A stretch of 38,868 nt of DNA from Rhodopirellula sp. Its GTDB lineage: Bacteria; Planctomycetota; Planctomycetia; Pirellulales; Pirellulaceae. Under the pieces are notes generated by a model that was not told where the DNA came from, ran no database searches, and worked only from the letters and a program-made list of their open reading frames with translations. The position numbers were made by a program, and so were the translations under genes. The DNA is taken from contig NZVD01000027.1 in NCBI GenBank assembly GCA_002701385.1, positions 1 through 38,868 on the forward strand, read 5' to 3'. Numbering within the stretch: the stretch's first letter is position 1; the number at the start of each line of letters is the position of its first letter. Positions 9,038-16,590 of this stretch are shown here, piece by piece.

Positions 9038-9354
9038 TCCGGTAGCGACATCAGAAACTCATTCATCTCCCCTGCTGCATGCAGGTTCCCCTGTGCTTGA
9101 GCCTCTTGAATTCCTCGTGTTAACCAATCGCGTGCCTCATCAATGCGGTCAAGTCGAGTGAGTTGCTGGCCAGCCATGAAGAAGGCGGGAACATAAGGCG
9201 GAGTGGCTTGCGTAAGCTGATTTAACTGAGCCAGACTGGCTTCATGTTCACTGTCTTTCTCCAGTTCCATCGCCAATGCATATTGGAGAAACGTGTCGTC
9301 AGGTTCCTCTGCCAGCATCGCTTCGATTTGCTGTCTTCTCGTGTTTTCGGTCAT
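9034..9354 (-). CDS. Small tetratricopeptide-repeat-like protein
   Basis: 106-aa protein, helical throughout, with TPR-like helix pairs (PDDTFLQYALAMELEKD, YVPAFFMAGQQLTRL, IDEARDWLTRGIQEAQAQG). It is probably cytosolic, since no signal peptide is seen, and TPR proteins of this size usually mediate protein contacts. Its TAG overlaps the amidase TAA (4-base tail-to-tail overlap). The ATG at 9354 begins MTENTRRQQIEAML. Function unknown. Confidence 0.75.
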   Translation of the reverse strand: MTENTRRQQIEAMLAEEPDDTFLQYALAMELEKDSEHEASLAQLNQLTQATPPYVPAFFMAGQQLTRLDRIDEARDWLTRGIQEAQAQGNLHAAGEMNEFLMSLPD

Positions 9355-9510
9355 GGGGCTATTTTGCCTGCTTTATCAAGTTAGGAATTTTTTCAATTTA
9401 GGGTGGCGAAACTGAGAGTTGCCGACGATTGCACGTTACGATTCCCCCAGAATCAGGTTGGCTTAGATTCCAACCAAATCCCCCACAATCAAACATTATA
9501 GGTGTTTATC

Positions 9511-11520
9511 ATGACTCGGAAACTCACGATTAGCGGCGCCATTCTGGTGATGGTCGGTTTGCTAGCAACTTTCGGTAGTGCAGACGATGTCTCCTCATCG
9601 GCGCCTGCACCAGCAGAAATCACAATCCCTCAGTCAGCCGTACCTATTGTACTTACAAAAAAGGAGCAGGCTGAGCCGGATGTCGTAGAAGATGAAACGA
9701 CATCCGTTTTAACAGTGAAAACATCAGATTCCGAAAGCGATACTTTCATCATACAGCCAGGTGCAAGTTTGCCAGAACAACCTGCTGAACCTACTCTGTT
9801 CGCACCTCCGGCAGAATTAACAATTAAAGAGACGCAGGATGCGGAAGCATTGACTCTCGATTCACCAGATAACAGCAGTGACGAATTTCCATTGGTCTCC
9901 GGGCCAGCTACTCAACCCACCTCCGATACCGTAGATGCGTTGGAGGCACAAGCTCCGATCGTTACTCCTGAAAGCGAAGGACTGGAGTTTCAGATAACTT
10001 CGGATGATGGTACTACGCTTGCGACTCAGTCTCCCGTAATTTCGGAACCAGTCCAACCGGTTTTTGACCCGGCTGAGGAAGTAATTGATAACGGAATTCA
10101 GGCCAGCGTTGTGCAAGCTCCTCAGATATCGATTGCTTCTAAAGGTCCCAAAGTGATTCGGGCTGGAGAAATTGGTGAATATCTTATCACCGCTACCAAT
10201 AGTGGGACGACGCCAGCCGAAGATCTGTTTTTGGTTACGCATTTACCGGAATGGGTGGCGATTTCGGCAACCTCGAGTGACTTTGGTGAAGTGGACCAAC
10301 TGCCCTCGGCCGAAGGCGTTCAGTTGCAGTGGTTAGTCGGTGTCCTTGGTGCGGGTGAAACTGCAACATGGAGGGTTAAGTTAGCTCCAGAGAAGAACCG
10401 TCCATTCGCGATGGATATCAAGTGGACGATTCAACCTCAGACAATTGTGAATCCAATTGAAGTCATCCAGCCAGACATTCAGTTATCACTCGATGGCCCC
10501 GAAGTAATGACCTACGGCGACACCAAGATTGTCGAAGTTCGGGTTTCTAACACCGGTAATGGAGATGCTGAAGATGTGGTCTTGAAGATTAATCCAGGAA
10601 TTGAGCGTGGACAGAGTATCGGTGCCTTACCGGTTGGTGCAAGCAAAGTTGTTGAGTTAGAGCTTACTGCCGAACAGCCAGGCTTCATGGAAATCGATGC
10701 ATCGGTTGCCGTTGCCGGTAAACAGCATGACGAACAATCTCTTGAAATTCAAATCCGGCGTCCGGAACTAAAGATCGCAGTTGCTGGGCCGTCGAAGAAG
10801 TTTGCCGGTAATCCGGTCACCTATCGAATTGAGATTGCCAATACAGGTGACACAGCGGCGAAAGACGTGGTGGTTTCTGCAGTATTGCCAGTGGGTGCTC
10901 AGTATAAAAATAACGCCGATGAACTACAGGCCGGTAAACGTAACCTGTCGTGGAAAATTGGAACCGTGGAAGCGGCTTCAACACGAGCTTTCGAGTTTAG
11001 TTGTGTCTTGATGCAGGATGGCCAAAATCAATTGTCCGTTCGAATTGAAGCGGCAGCAGCTGAAAGTCGAACCGGACAGTTTAATACTCAGGTGATTGGA
11101 GTTGCTGACCTGAAGCTTTTGGTCAACGACCCGCCGGGGCCGAAGATGCTTGATGAACTCGCCGTCTACGAAATCAAGGTGGTGAATCGAGGTACTAAAA
11201 CAGCCACGAACATCGAAGTGGTCGGGCAATTTGGTTACGGTATCGAACCTGTTAAAACCGAAGGTCGACGAGCTGAGCTGATTCCAGGACAAGCTGTGTT
11301 TAATCCAATCGACTCTTTGGCACCCGGACAGGAAGTTGTCCTCAAGGTATATGGCAAAGCAAGTAAGGCTGGACGGCACAAGTTCCGAGCAGTCGTTAAG
11401 AGCAATAATCCAGAGACTTCACTGGTTCAGGAAGAAATGACTTGGTTCCATGACGCAGATCAGACAGACGAGTCTGCAGATGGCCCGGTGATTCTCACGG
11501 CCGATGGTGCCGGTCAGTAA
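9511..11520 (+). CDS. Exported DUF11/CARDB-like repeat protein
   Basis: 669-aa exported protein: signal peptide about 1-25 (MTRKLTIS, hydrophobic run, ending near GSADD), then a Pro/Thr/Glu-rich low-complexity region to about residue 205, then about four beta-sandwich repeats of roughly 100 residues starting near 210 (ASKGPKVIRAGEIGEY), 327 (LDGPEVMTYGDTK), 421 (VAGPSKKFAGNPVTY) and 536 (PGPKMLDELAVYEI). Each contains the DUF11-type block N-x-G-x-x-x-A-x-D/N-V. Such proteins are usually cell-surface structural components, and OmcB-like annotation is common in planctomycetes. The frame is open to a GTG at 9502, but AGGTG (about 9500-9504) fits ATG 9511. An imperfectly placed hairpin, GGTTGG/CCAACC (9456-9475), lies upstream. 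Confidence 0.8.
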   Translation: MTRKLTISGAILVMVGLLATFGSADDVSSSAPAPAEITIPQSAVPIVLTKKEQAEPDVVEDETTSVLTVKTSDSESDTFIIQPGASLPEQPAEPTLFAPPAELTIKETQDAEALTLDSPDNSSDEFPLVSGPATQPTSDTVDALEAQAPIVTPESEGLEFQITSDDGTTLATQSPVISEPVQPVFDPAEEVIDNGIQASVVQAPQISIASKGPKVIRAGEIGEYLITATNSGTTPAEDLFLVTHLPEWVAISATSSDFGEVDQLPSAEGVQLQWLVGVLGAGETATWRVKLAPEKNRPFAMDIKWTIQPQTIVNPIEVIQPDIQLSLDGPEVMTYGDTKIVEVRVSNTGNGDAEDVVLKINPGIERGQSIGALPVGASKVVELELTAEQPGFMEIDASVAVAGKQHDEQSLEIQIRRPELKIAVAGPSKKFAGNPVTYRIEIANTGDTAAKDVVVSAVLPVGAQYKNNADELQAGKRNLSWKIGTVEAASTRAFEFSCVLMQDGQNQLSVRIEAAAAESRTGQFNTQVIGVADLKLLVNDPPGPKMLDELAVYEIKVVNRGTKTATNIEVVGQFGYGIEPVKTEGRRAELIPGQAVFNPIDSLAPGQEVVLKVYGKASKAGRHKFRAVVKSNNPETSLVQEEMTWFHDADQTDESADGPVILTADGAGQ

Positions 11521-11566
11521 GCCGTAGAGAGTGCAATTTTAGGAGAGTTTTATGAATTAACACGGA

Positions 11567-11701
11567 ATGGCTGGTCGTCCGGGACGCATCTCTTTCAAAA
11601 AGAAAGGCTACTCGTCATCAGCAATGCTCGCATCTGCAAATTCGTGGGGGATGCGATTATTGAGAGGAGTCACTCGAGTTGGAAGAGGGGTTGATCGCTG
11701 A
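11567..11701 (+). CDS. Possible 44-aa basic small protein preceded by a start-stop
   Basis: An AGGAGAG ribosome site (11541-11547) is followed at good spacing by ATG-AAT-TAA (11552-11560). Twelve bases after the first ATG codon ends, and in the same frame, ATG 11567 opens a 44-codon frame ending TGA at 11699-11701. The peptide begins MAGRPGRISFKKKGYS and ends GVTRVGRGVDR, with about ten Lys/Arg and one acidic residue. It overlaps the 3' end of the convergent RNase D gene. It may be a real small gene with reinitiation, a decayed gene, or chance. Confidence 0.2.
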   Translation: MAGRPGRISFKKKGYSSSAMLASANSWGMRLLRGVTRVGRGVDR

Positions 11702-12907
11702 GTGGGGGACAAAAGACAACGGTTGATCTGACGTGGGGTTAGCAACGTGGGCCACCAGCTTTCCGTTTAATACATCTTCAACTAGTTGAAGAATGAACTC
11801 GCCTCGCCAGCCACTTGTCATGAGTGGCTGGTTTTTTTTATGTCGTTGCTGATGGCGAGACTTTTTGCCTTTACGTCTGCTACCGAGCTTGAGTTCCAAG
11901 TACTCTCGTATGTCTGACATCGTGGCGACCAGATTAGGGGCCATCTGGTTCCGTTGACAGTAATCGGAGATAGCCGTGTAGATAAATTGAGCCAAGGTCG
12001 ACCGTTGAGGAGGTTTCTTGTTGCGGTTGCGTTGAGGACATTCACTGTCGGGGACGTTAAGGGCGTCACTGATTACACTCACGATGGAATCAAAGTGCTT
12101 CTGAATGCGTCGATGCTGAACTCCCCTGATCATTCGGAGGTGATCAGGCTTGGCAGACTTACGTTGAGCTAATTCACAAATCATATCATCGCGAATCACT
12201 CGTCTGGGAGGACGGTTTTCCTTCTTTGCCAGACCATCTCGCCAATGCCAGAGCTGTCGAGCAATTTCCAGTTCTCTTGGTTGTAGTGATCCGATTCCTG
12301 AGAGTGACCGCCAGCGAGGCGAGGTTTCCTGCTCGATAATGTAATTCTGTTGGCGTTGGATTTCCTGTAATACCCATTGATACCGTTCTAAAGAACGTAA
12401 TCGATCCACCATTATTTCGTAGATGGCTAGCAGGAATTCAACATCCTGAGCGGCGTATTGGCTTTGACCTTTGGTCAGCGGACGATGCCGCCAGTTTGTA
12501 CGAGTTTCTCCTTTTTGGAGTGAGACTCCCATCAGTCGATTGACCAAATTGCCATAGCTTGCCGGATACTCTATCCCTAAAAAACCGGCCGCAATTTGGA
12601 TGTCAAAGAGATCCTTGGGGATTTGACGAGTCGCCTGATAGATGAATCGCAATTCCTCGCGACAGGCATGTACGACCACGGTTCGTTGATCCGCAGTTAA
12701 CCAATTCCAAAAATCCGACAAGTCCTCAATTGCGTAGGGATCAATCAGAGCGATTTCCTGATCAGCAATGACCTGAATCAGACTCAATTCGGGACGGTAG
12801 GTATCTTCGGATACGAACTCTGTATCAAACCCTACCAACGGGCATTCGCGATGATCCTCGAGGTATTCATGTAGTCGTTCCGCGGTGGTGATCATTTCGT
12901 AGGACAA
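11657..12907 (-). CDS. rnd: Ribonuclease D family 3'-5' exonuclease with HRDC domain
   Basis: DEDDy-type 3'-5' exoribonuclease, 416 aa, probably for tRNA/stable-RNA 3' trimming. Exo I is GFDTEF (D28, E30), Exo II lies in VVHACREELRF, and Exo III in YAAQDV (Y151, D155). An HRDC-like helical domain spans about residues 212-290 (LWHWRDGLAKKENRPPRRV onward), and a basic C-terminal tail (GSRRKGKKSRHQQRHKKN) probably binds RNA. The Exo II position that is Asp in E. coli RNase D (HAGSEDL) appears as Glu here. Start: TTG 12907 has an AAAGAG before it; the in-frame ATG 12895 is an alternative. It is last of a three-gene minus-strand operon, 14 bases after the MfnB gene. Confidence 0.88.
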   Translation of the reverse strand: MSYEMITTAERLHEYLEDHRECPLVGFDTEFVSEDTYRPELSLIQVIADQEIALIDPYAIEDLSDFWNWLTADQRTVVVHACREELRFIYQATRQIPKDLFDIQIAAGFLGIEYPASYGNLVNRLMGVSLQKGETRTNWRHRPLTKGQSQYAAQDVEFLLAIYEIMVDRLRSLERYQWVLQEIQRQQNYIIEQETSPRWRSLSGIGSLQPRELEIARQLWHWRDGLAKKENRPPRRVIRDDMICELAQRKSAKPDHLRMIRGVQHRRIQKHFDSIVSVISDALNVPDSECPQRNRNKKPPQRSTLAQFIYTAISDYCQRNQMAPNLVATMSDIREYLELKLGSRRKGKKSRHQQRHKKNQPLMTSGWRGEFILQLVEDVLNGKLVAHVANPTSDQPLSFVPHSAINPSSNSSDSSQ

Positions 12908-12921
12908 CGGGCGACTCTTTC

Positions 12922-13608
12922 TCAGGATGCTTTGACGAGGGTGAGCAAGTGTTTGGATTTCTCGGGACAGATTTGTTGTTCCCGCGGGCCACTACAGGCT
13001 GCTCCGCGGACTCCAACATAATCCACTTCTAACATCTTAGCATCTAGGATGGTTGATTCGGACAGCGAACCGGCAAGTACGAAAGTTGCTGCCGGAGCTA
13101 ATTCGAACAACCTCTTTAGTTGAAGAGGGGGGAGATGGTCAAACAGACCACCGTTGGTTTTTCGATAGGTGTCTATTAGAAACGTTTGACAGCCTTCCTG
13201 AGATAGCAGCCGGATGATGTCTTCGGGAGCGGGAGCTTGGGCAGCCTGATGGTCGGCATAAATGACTCCCACCAACTCTATCGAGTCAGCAATCAGAACT
13301 CGGATTGCACGCCAGGCTTGGATCCAGTTTTGGTCGTGTTGATCGGCTAATCCAACTTTGGCAAAAGCGGTATTTGCCGGCAGAGCACTTAAGTCATTGA
13401 CCTGGACGTGTTCGAGATCTCCGAGTGCAACGCTGAGACAGGTGTTATGAAGGTCAAGGTTAGCGACCTTGGCCCAGATGGCGGGTGAAGCCGCTCCTAG
13501 TGCTCCCCCTTCTGGCTCTTTGATGTCGAGGATGTCGAGATCCGGGCAGGCTGTTAGCACACTTTCGGCTTCATCTTCACTACGGACACTGATAAGTAAG
13601 CCGGTCAT
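12922..13608 (-). CDS. mfnB: MfnB-like (5-formylfuran-3-yl)methyl phosphate synthase
   Basis: 228-aa TIM-barrel protein of the DUF556/MfnB family. MfnB condenses two glyceraldehyde-3-phosphate molecules to the furan phosphate precursor of methanofuran. The Schiff-base region LDIKEPEGGALGA has K30, AFAKVGL has K84, and FLIDTYRKTNGGLFD has the second key Lys, K150. Bacterial homologues are known from methylotrophs and planctomycetes with tetrahydromethanopterin/methylofuran C1 pathways, so that role is likely. The ATG at 13608 follows the upstream stop by 2 bases (TAG-AA-ATG), implying translational coupling. The longer frame back to 13779 only overlaps the upstream gene. Confidence 0.85.
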   Translation of the reverse strand: MTGLLISVRSEDEAESVLTACPDLDILDIKEPEGGALGAASPAIWAKVANLDLHNTCLSVALGDLEHVQVNDLSALPANTAFAKVGLADQHDQNWIQAWRAIRVLIADSIELVGVIYADHQAAQAPAPEDIIRLLSQEGCQTFLIDTYRKTNGGLFDHLPPLQLKRLFELAPAATFVLAGSLSESTILDAKMLEVDYVGVRGAACSGPREQQICPEKSKHLLTLVKAS

Positions 13609-13610
13609 TT

Positions 13611-14237
13611 CTATTCTCGGTCCTCGTCGACTTGCGAATCGGATTGAGAATCCAGGTTGTCCTCTTCTTCTGATTGGCTTCGATGGGCAGCGACTAAGGA
13701 TCGATTTAGAAATCGAAACGTTTCTTTGCTGATCGGCTCTATCCAGGTGCCCCGCACGACTATGTAGCCATCTTCCCATTGTCCAAAAATTGGTTTTACT
13801 TTGCGTTGGTGATACTCCGTGGCTCGCTCGGCTAAACGAATCACGATATTGCGAGATTCCGAGAGCTGGTCTTCGGCGTGATGGGCCCTGGGGTTGGGCA
13901 TAAAACTATCGCTTTGCCCGGCAAAAAACACTTCTACCAACTCGATTGGAATCTTAATGACATGAGGAGGGTTGAGATAAACCAGAAGTTCGCCGTTCTG
14001 ATAGGCCAGTAAGGGGCGGAAAATCCAGTAAAGCAAGGATGAAATCACGACCAGGCTGAATCCTGCAATGACGCCTGCAGCCAGTCGCCAGGCCAGATGT
14101 AATTCACCTGCCCACGGCGTAAGGACAAATCCCGAGACTGCAAATACTAACAGCACTGGGAGCAAGACGGCTGTAAAGGCCCGCCGATTACCGCGGATCC
14201 AGATTTCTCGCTTGTTCGACGTGACTTTGTTTGACAA
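13611..14237 (-). CDS. Two-TM membrane protein, unknown function
   Basis: 208-aa protein with a basic N-terminus (KREIWIRGNRRAF), two hydrophobic segments at about 20-42 and 48-75, then a cytosolic-looking beta-rich domain (GELLVYLNPPHVIKIPIELVE) and a very acidic tail (EEEDNLDSQSDSQVDEDRE). I do not recognise the family. The start is a TTG at 14237 with AAGGGGA about 8 bases upstream; no ATG is nearby. It is first in a minus-strand operon with MfnB-like synthase and RNase D, so it may be co-expressed with C1-cofactor synthesis, but nothing in the sequence proves a functional link. Confidence 0.65.
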   Translation of the reverse strand: MSNKVTSNKREIWIRGNRRAFTAVLLPVLLVFAVSGFVLTPWAGELHLAWRLAAGVIAGFSLVVISSLLYWIFRPLLAYQNGELLVYLNPPHVIKIPIELVEVFFAGQSDSFMPNPRAHHAEDQLSESRNIVIRLAERATEYHQRKVKPIFGQWEDGYIVVRGTWIEPISKETFRFLNRSLVAAHRSQSEEEDNLDSQSDSQVDEDRE

Positions 14238-14639
14238 TGCTTGTCCCCTTGGGGGAATTCATACAGGGAGGGCTGGAATTAACTCTGGGGTTGATCGAAG
14301 AACAGATTTTGAGACGCCTTAGAAAAATCAATTTATCACACAAAGACGGCTTGAGATAGAGCCGCAATGAAGACGACAAAACCAAGGCACTCAGACACGT
14401 AGCTCAACAGAGATTGATAAGTTTGAAAATAGACTTGCGAATTGTTGAAAAATCAAATCTCGCTTGTTGACTTCACTCACCGCCGGTCGGATATTGGTTG
14501 AATCATCATTGGCTAATCAAAATTGATTATTCGATAATGAGCTCGCTTTATATGTTGATGGTCTCCCTTTGGCATGCGAGTTTCAACAGCTTTTCTTTCA
14601 ATCTCATCATTCAGAATTTACTTCCATAGGAGTGCCTTC
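14238..14639. promoter_or_regulatory. Divergent intergenic region with a palindromic site
   Basis: About 400 bases without a convincing gene, between the minus-strand operon and the 72-aa gene. The clearest structure is TAATCAA-AA-TTGATTA (14514-14529), seven-base arms around AA, a possible operator. AT-rich stretches (14321-14345 and 14440-14460) may contain promoters, but no good -35/-10 pair stands out. Confidence 0.35.
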
Positions 14640-14858
14640 GTGCCAAGTTCTATTCTTGATGCAATTAAATTGGGGATCTGGGATTTTGACCCGGAAGATC
14701 AGGATGCTACTCGCGGAGAAGATTACGAGCCGACAAGTTCCTTGCCGGGTTCGGATGAGAAATTGGCTGTTTTGTCAGAGCGAATCAAAGCTGGGTTGCC
14801 TCTCTGGCATCCCGAAGATCGTTATAGCTATGACGATTCTAAAAAGATTCCGGACTAA
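14640..14858 (+). CDS. 72-aa acidic conserved-looking small protein
   Basis: Starts at GTG 14640, with TAGGAG (14627-14632) seven bases upstream; longer frames beginning at 14569 or 14574 have no such site. The protein begins MPSSILDAIKLGIWDFDPE and ends SYDDSKKIPD. It is acidic and contains the block LPGSDEKLAVLSERIKAGLP-LWHPEDR (split here), which I recall from small uncharacterised planctomycete proteins; that recall is unverified. No signal peptide or membrane segment is seen. It converges with the STN-domain gene, 22 bases away. Confidence 0.65.
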   Translation: MPSSILDAIKLGIWDFDPEDQDATRGEDYEPTSSLPGSDEKLAVLSERIKAGLPLWHPEDRYSYDDSKKIPD

Positions 14859-14880
14859 TGATTTGCTGCACAGCGAATCT

Positions 14881-16035
14881 CTATTGATTGGCGATGTCGA
14901 CGGTTAAGATGCTGTCTTTGATTTCGTAGGCGAGCATGGCAGGTGCGACAATCTGAGTTAGGAGTTGCTCCAGTGTTAGCTGCTTGGCGTCGATCGAAAT
15001 CAGCTTGGTCCACCTTGCTTTAGCGGCAGTTGTCGCTTGTATTTTTAGATCGGATTGTTGAGCAACGGCTTGTAGAATGGCCTGAGTGGACTGATTCTCT
15101 ACGGTAAGCGTGTAGACTTGCATCCCAGTCGTTGCAGGTTTGGTTATCGTGGACTTGCCGCCAGCCAAGAGCTTCTCAAATTCGGCAATGTCCTCCCATC
15201 GACCCTGGACTGAGATGCCTTCCGGTCGCACCTGAATTTCAAGCTTGGGAAATTGAGTCTTCACTTTGGCCAAATTCGCAGGAGAGATTTTTCTTTGAAT
15301 GATTTTCTGAAGACTGGCTTGTGATGGGAATTCAATTACCATCATGGTTTGGTCGTCAATGAACTGAAACGTCTTATTGAATCCGGCAAGTAGGATCGTG
15401 GTTCGATGTGCGAAGGGAAGTTGAGCCAACGATCCGGCATTCCAAAGATCGTAAGGAATGGCCTCAGGGTTGCTGAAGGCGAGTTGAGCTCTGGTTGCTT
15501 CCTGCGTGAGAATGGTTCGAGGTTGTGCAAGTCGTTGCCATTGAAGCGAAACTGGTTTCGTTAATACGGCACGACTACCAGTTGCGGCCGTAGCTCGCAG
15601 ATTTTGTGCATGGATTTCAGCAACAGTGGCAAGCAAGTGGCAGGTCGGAGTAGGTCCCAGGTAAACGACATCACGGACAAAGCACAGATCAGCTTTAGCG
15701 GTGAGTGCGAGACGACGTAGAGTTTGTTCCAGACTCGTGTCTTCTACCTGTAATGAGATCGTCTGCTGAGGGTCGATTCGGCGATCCAGAAAGATGCAGA
15801 TTTGGAAATTGGATTGCAGTGAATAGACCAAGTCTCGTAGTGGTAGTTTCCACTGTGAGGTCACAGGTCCTTGAAGTCGCTGTTGGAATGCGGCTCCGGT
15901 TAGGAAATCTCGGTCTTGAGGTGTGGTCTGTGCCTGAACCGTCTGAATGATAGTGCAAGTTAGCATTGTTGCGGTGGCCAGAATACCACCAAGAGTGCCC
16001 AGGGGCTTGCTGATGTGACATCGTACAGAATTCAT
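14881..16035 (-). CDS. Exported STN-domain protein, unknown function
   Basis: 384-aa exported protein with a signal peptide to about residue 36 (hydrophobic run, VQAQTTPQ). Residues about 62-125 (WKLPLRDLVYSLQSNF, then DRRIDPQQTISLQVEDTSLE and QTLRRLALTAKADLCFVRD) look like an STN (secretin/TonB short N-terminal) domain. A second STN-like copy near the C-terminus (STQAILQAVAQQSDLKIQA, then LEQLLTQIVAPAMLAYEIKD) suggests a duplicated fold. There is no secretin pore or TonB barrel, so it is a stand-alone exported protein. Its ATG overlaps the TGA of the upstream PHA-type gene (ATGA), so the two are translationally coupled. Confidence 0.7.
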   Translation of the reverse strand: MNSVRCHISKPLGTLGGILATATMLTCTIIQTVQAQTTPQDRDFLTGAAFQQRLQGPVTSQWKLPLRDLVYSLQSNFQICIFLDRRIDPQQTISLQVEDTSLEQTLRRLALTAKADLCFVRDVVYLGPTPTCHLLATVAEIHAQNLRATAATGSRAVLTKPVSLQWQRLAQPRTILTQEATRAQLAFSNPEAIPYDLWNAGSLAQLPFAHRTTILLAGFNKTFQFIDDQTMMVIEFPSQASLQKIIQRKISPANLAKVKTQFPKLEIQVRPEGISVQGRWEDIAEFEKLLAGGKSTITKPATTGMQVYTLTVENQSTQAILQAVAQQSDLKIQATTAAKARWTKLISIDAKQLTLEQLLTQIVAPAMLAYEIKDSILTVDIANQ

Positions 16036-16334
16036 GCCAATAGCTTTTCAAGTTCTTCACGCATGGTTTTTTCTATCCGACCTTTGACCATCAACATGGC
16101 AAAGGGTATGTTTCCACCGACAAGGACTGCATCTTCTAATACTTCCAGGACACCAGTGATTTTCATATTCATGGCCGTGAGTTCGAAATTCAGCTTGTTT
16201 TCGTCCCATTCACCGGTCCAGGACGACACCATGTCCTGATACTGATTTTGTACCTGGTCAAGAAAAGAACTGACACGAGTTTGGGCTTCGCTCTGCCCTA
16301 GTGAGTGATCAACCGCGGTTAAGAAACCAGGCAT
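16032..16334 (-). CDS. Polyhydroxyalkanoic acid system / PHA granule-type family protein
   Basis: 100-aa cytosolic protein resembling the PHA_gran_rgn family: a helical start (TAVDHSLGQSEAQTRVSSFL) followed by beta strands that alternate around WTGEWDENKLNFELTAMNMKI and a final helix (RIEKTMREELEKLLA). The family is annotated from PHA gene neighbourhoods, but no PHA synthase is visible here, so a granule role is not supported by context. It overlaps the STN-domain gene by four bases. Upstream (16409-16469) lie two palindromes that may control it. Confidence 0.7.
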   Translation of the reverse strand: MPGFLTAVDHSLGQSEAQTRVSSFLDQVQNQYQDMVSSWTGEWDENKLNFELTAMNMKITGVLEVLEDAVLVGGNIPFAMLMVKGRIEKTMREELEKLLA

Positions 16335-16408
16335 AAATATTGGCCTTTCAATTGAAGATGTTGTTTGGTGAAGTGGGAATTATCGAAACTGCTCACCTAG
16401 ATGAATGT

Positions 16409-16425
16409 TTAACAGATACTGTAAA
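16409..16425. promoter_or_regulatory. Imperfect palindrome 1 (TTAACAG-ATA-CTGTAAA)
   Basis: TTAACAG (16409-16415), ATA, CTGTAAA (16419-16425). It shares the TTAACAG half-site with the perfect palindrome about 42 bases further on, but in the opposite outward orientation. It lies between the divergent PHA-type gene and the unknown gene at 16591. Confidence 0.45.
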
Positions 16426-16448
16426 TAAAAGCGACCTTAGCATTTTCT

Positions 16449-16469
16449 CTGTTAATCAGAGATTAACAG
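16449..16469. promoter_or_regulatory. Perfect palindrome 2 (CTGTTAATC-AGA-GATTAACAG)
   Basis: Nine-base arms with no mismatch around AGA, in the divergent intergenic region. The centre-to-centre distance to the imperfect site at 16409-16425 is about 42 bp, close to four helical turns, as expected for a dimeric regulator binding two sites on the same DNA face. No T-run follows, so terminator function is unlikely. Confidence 0.5.
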
Positions 16470-16590
16470 TGTCAGCACTATAAGTATACGCAGTTTGTTA
16501 TTGGGGGTTTGCAGTAAAAGCGTTATGTTGTTCTAGGAACAATCCAGTTAGAGCGATTCCTTGTGGCTGATTTTCTAGGTTGAATTTGAA

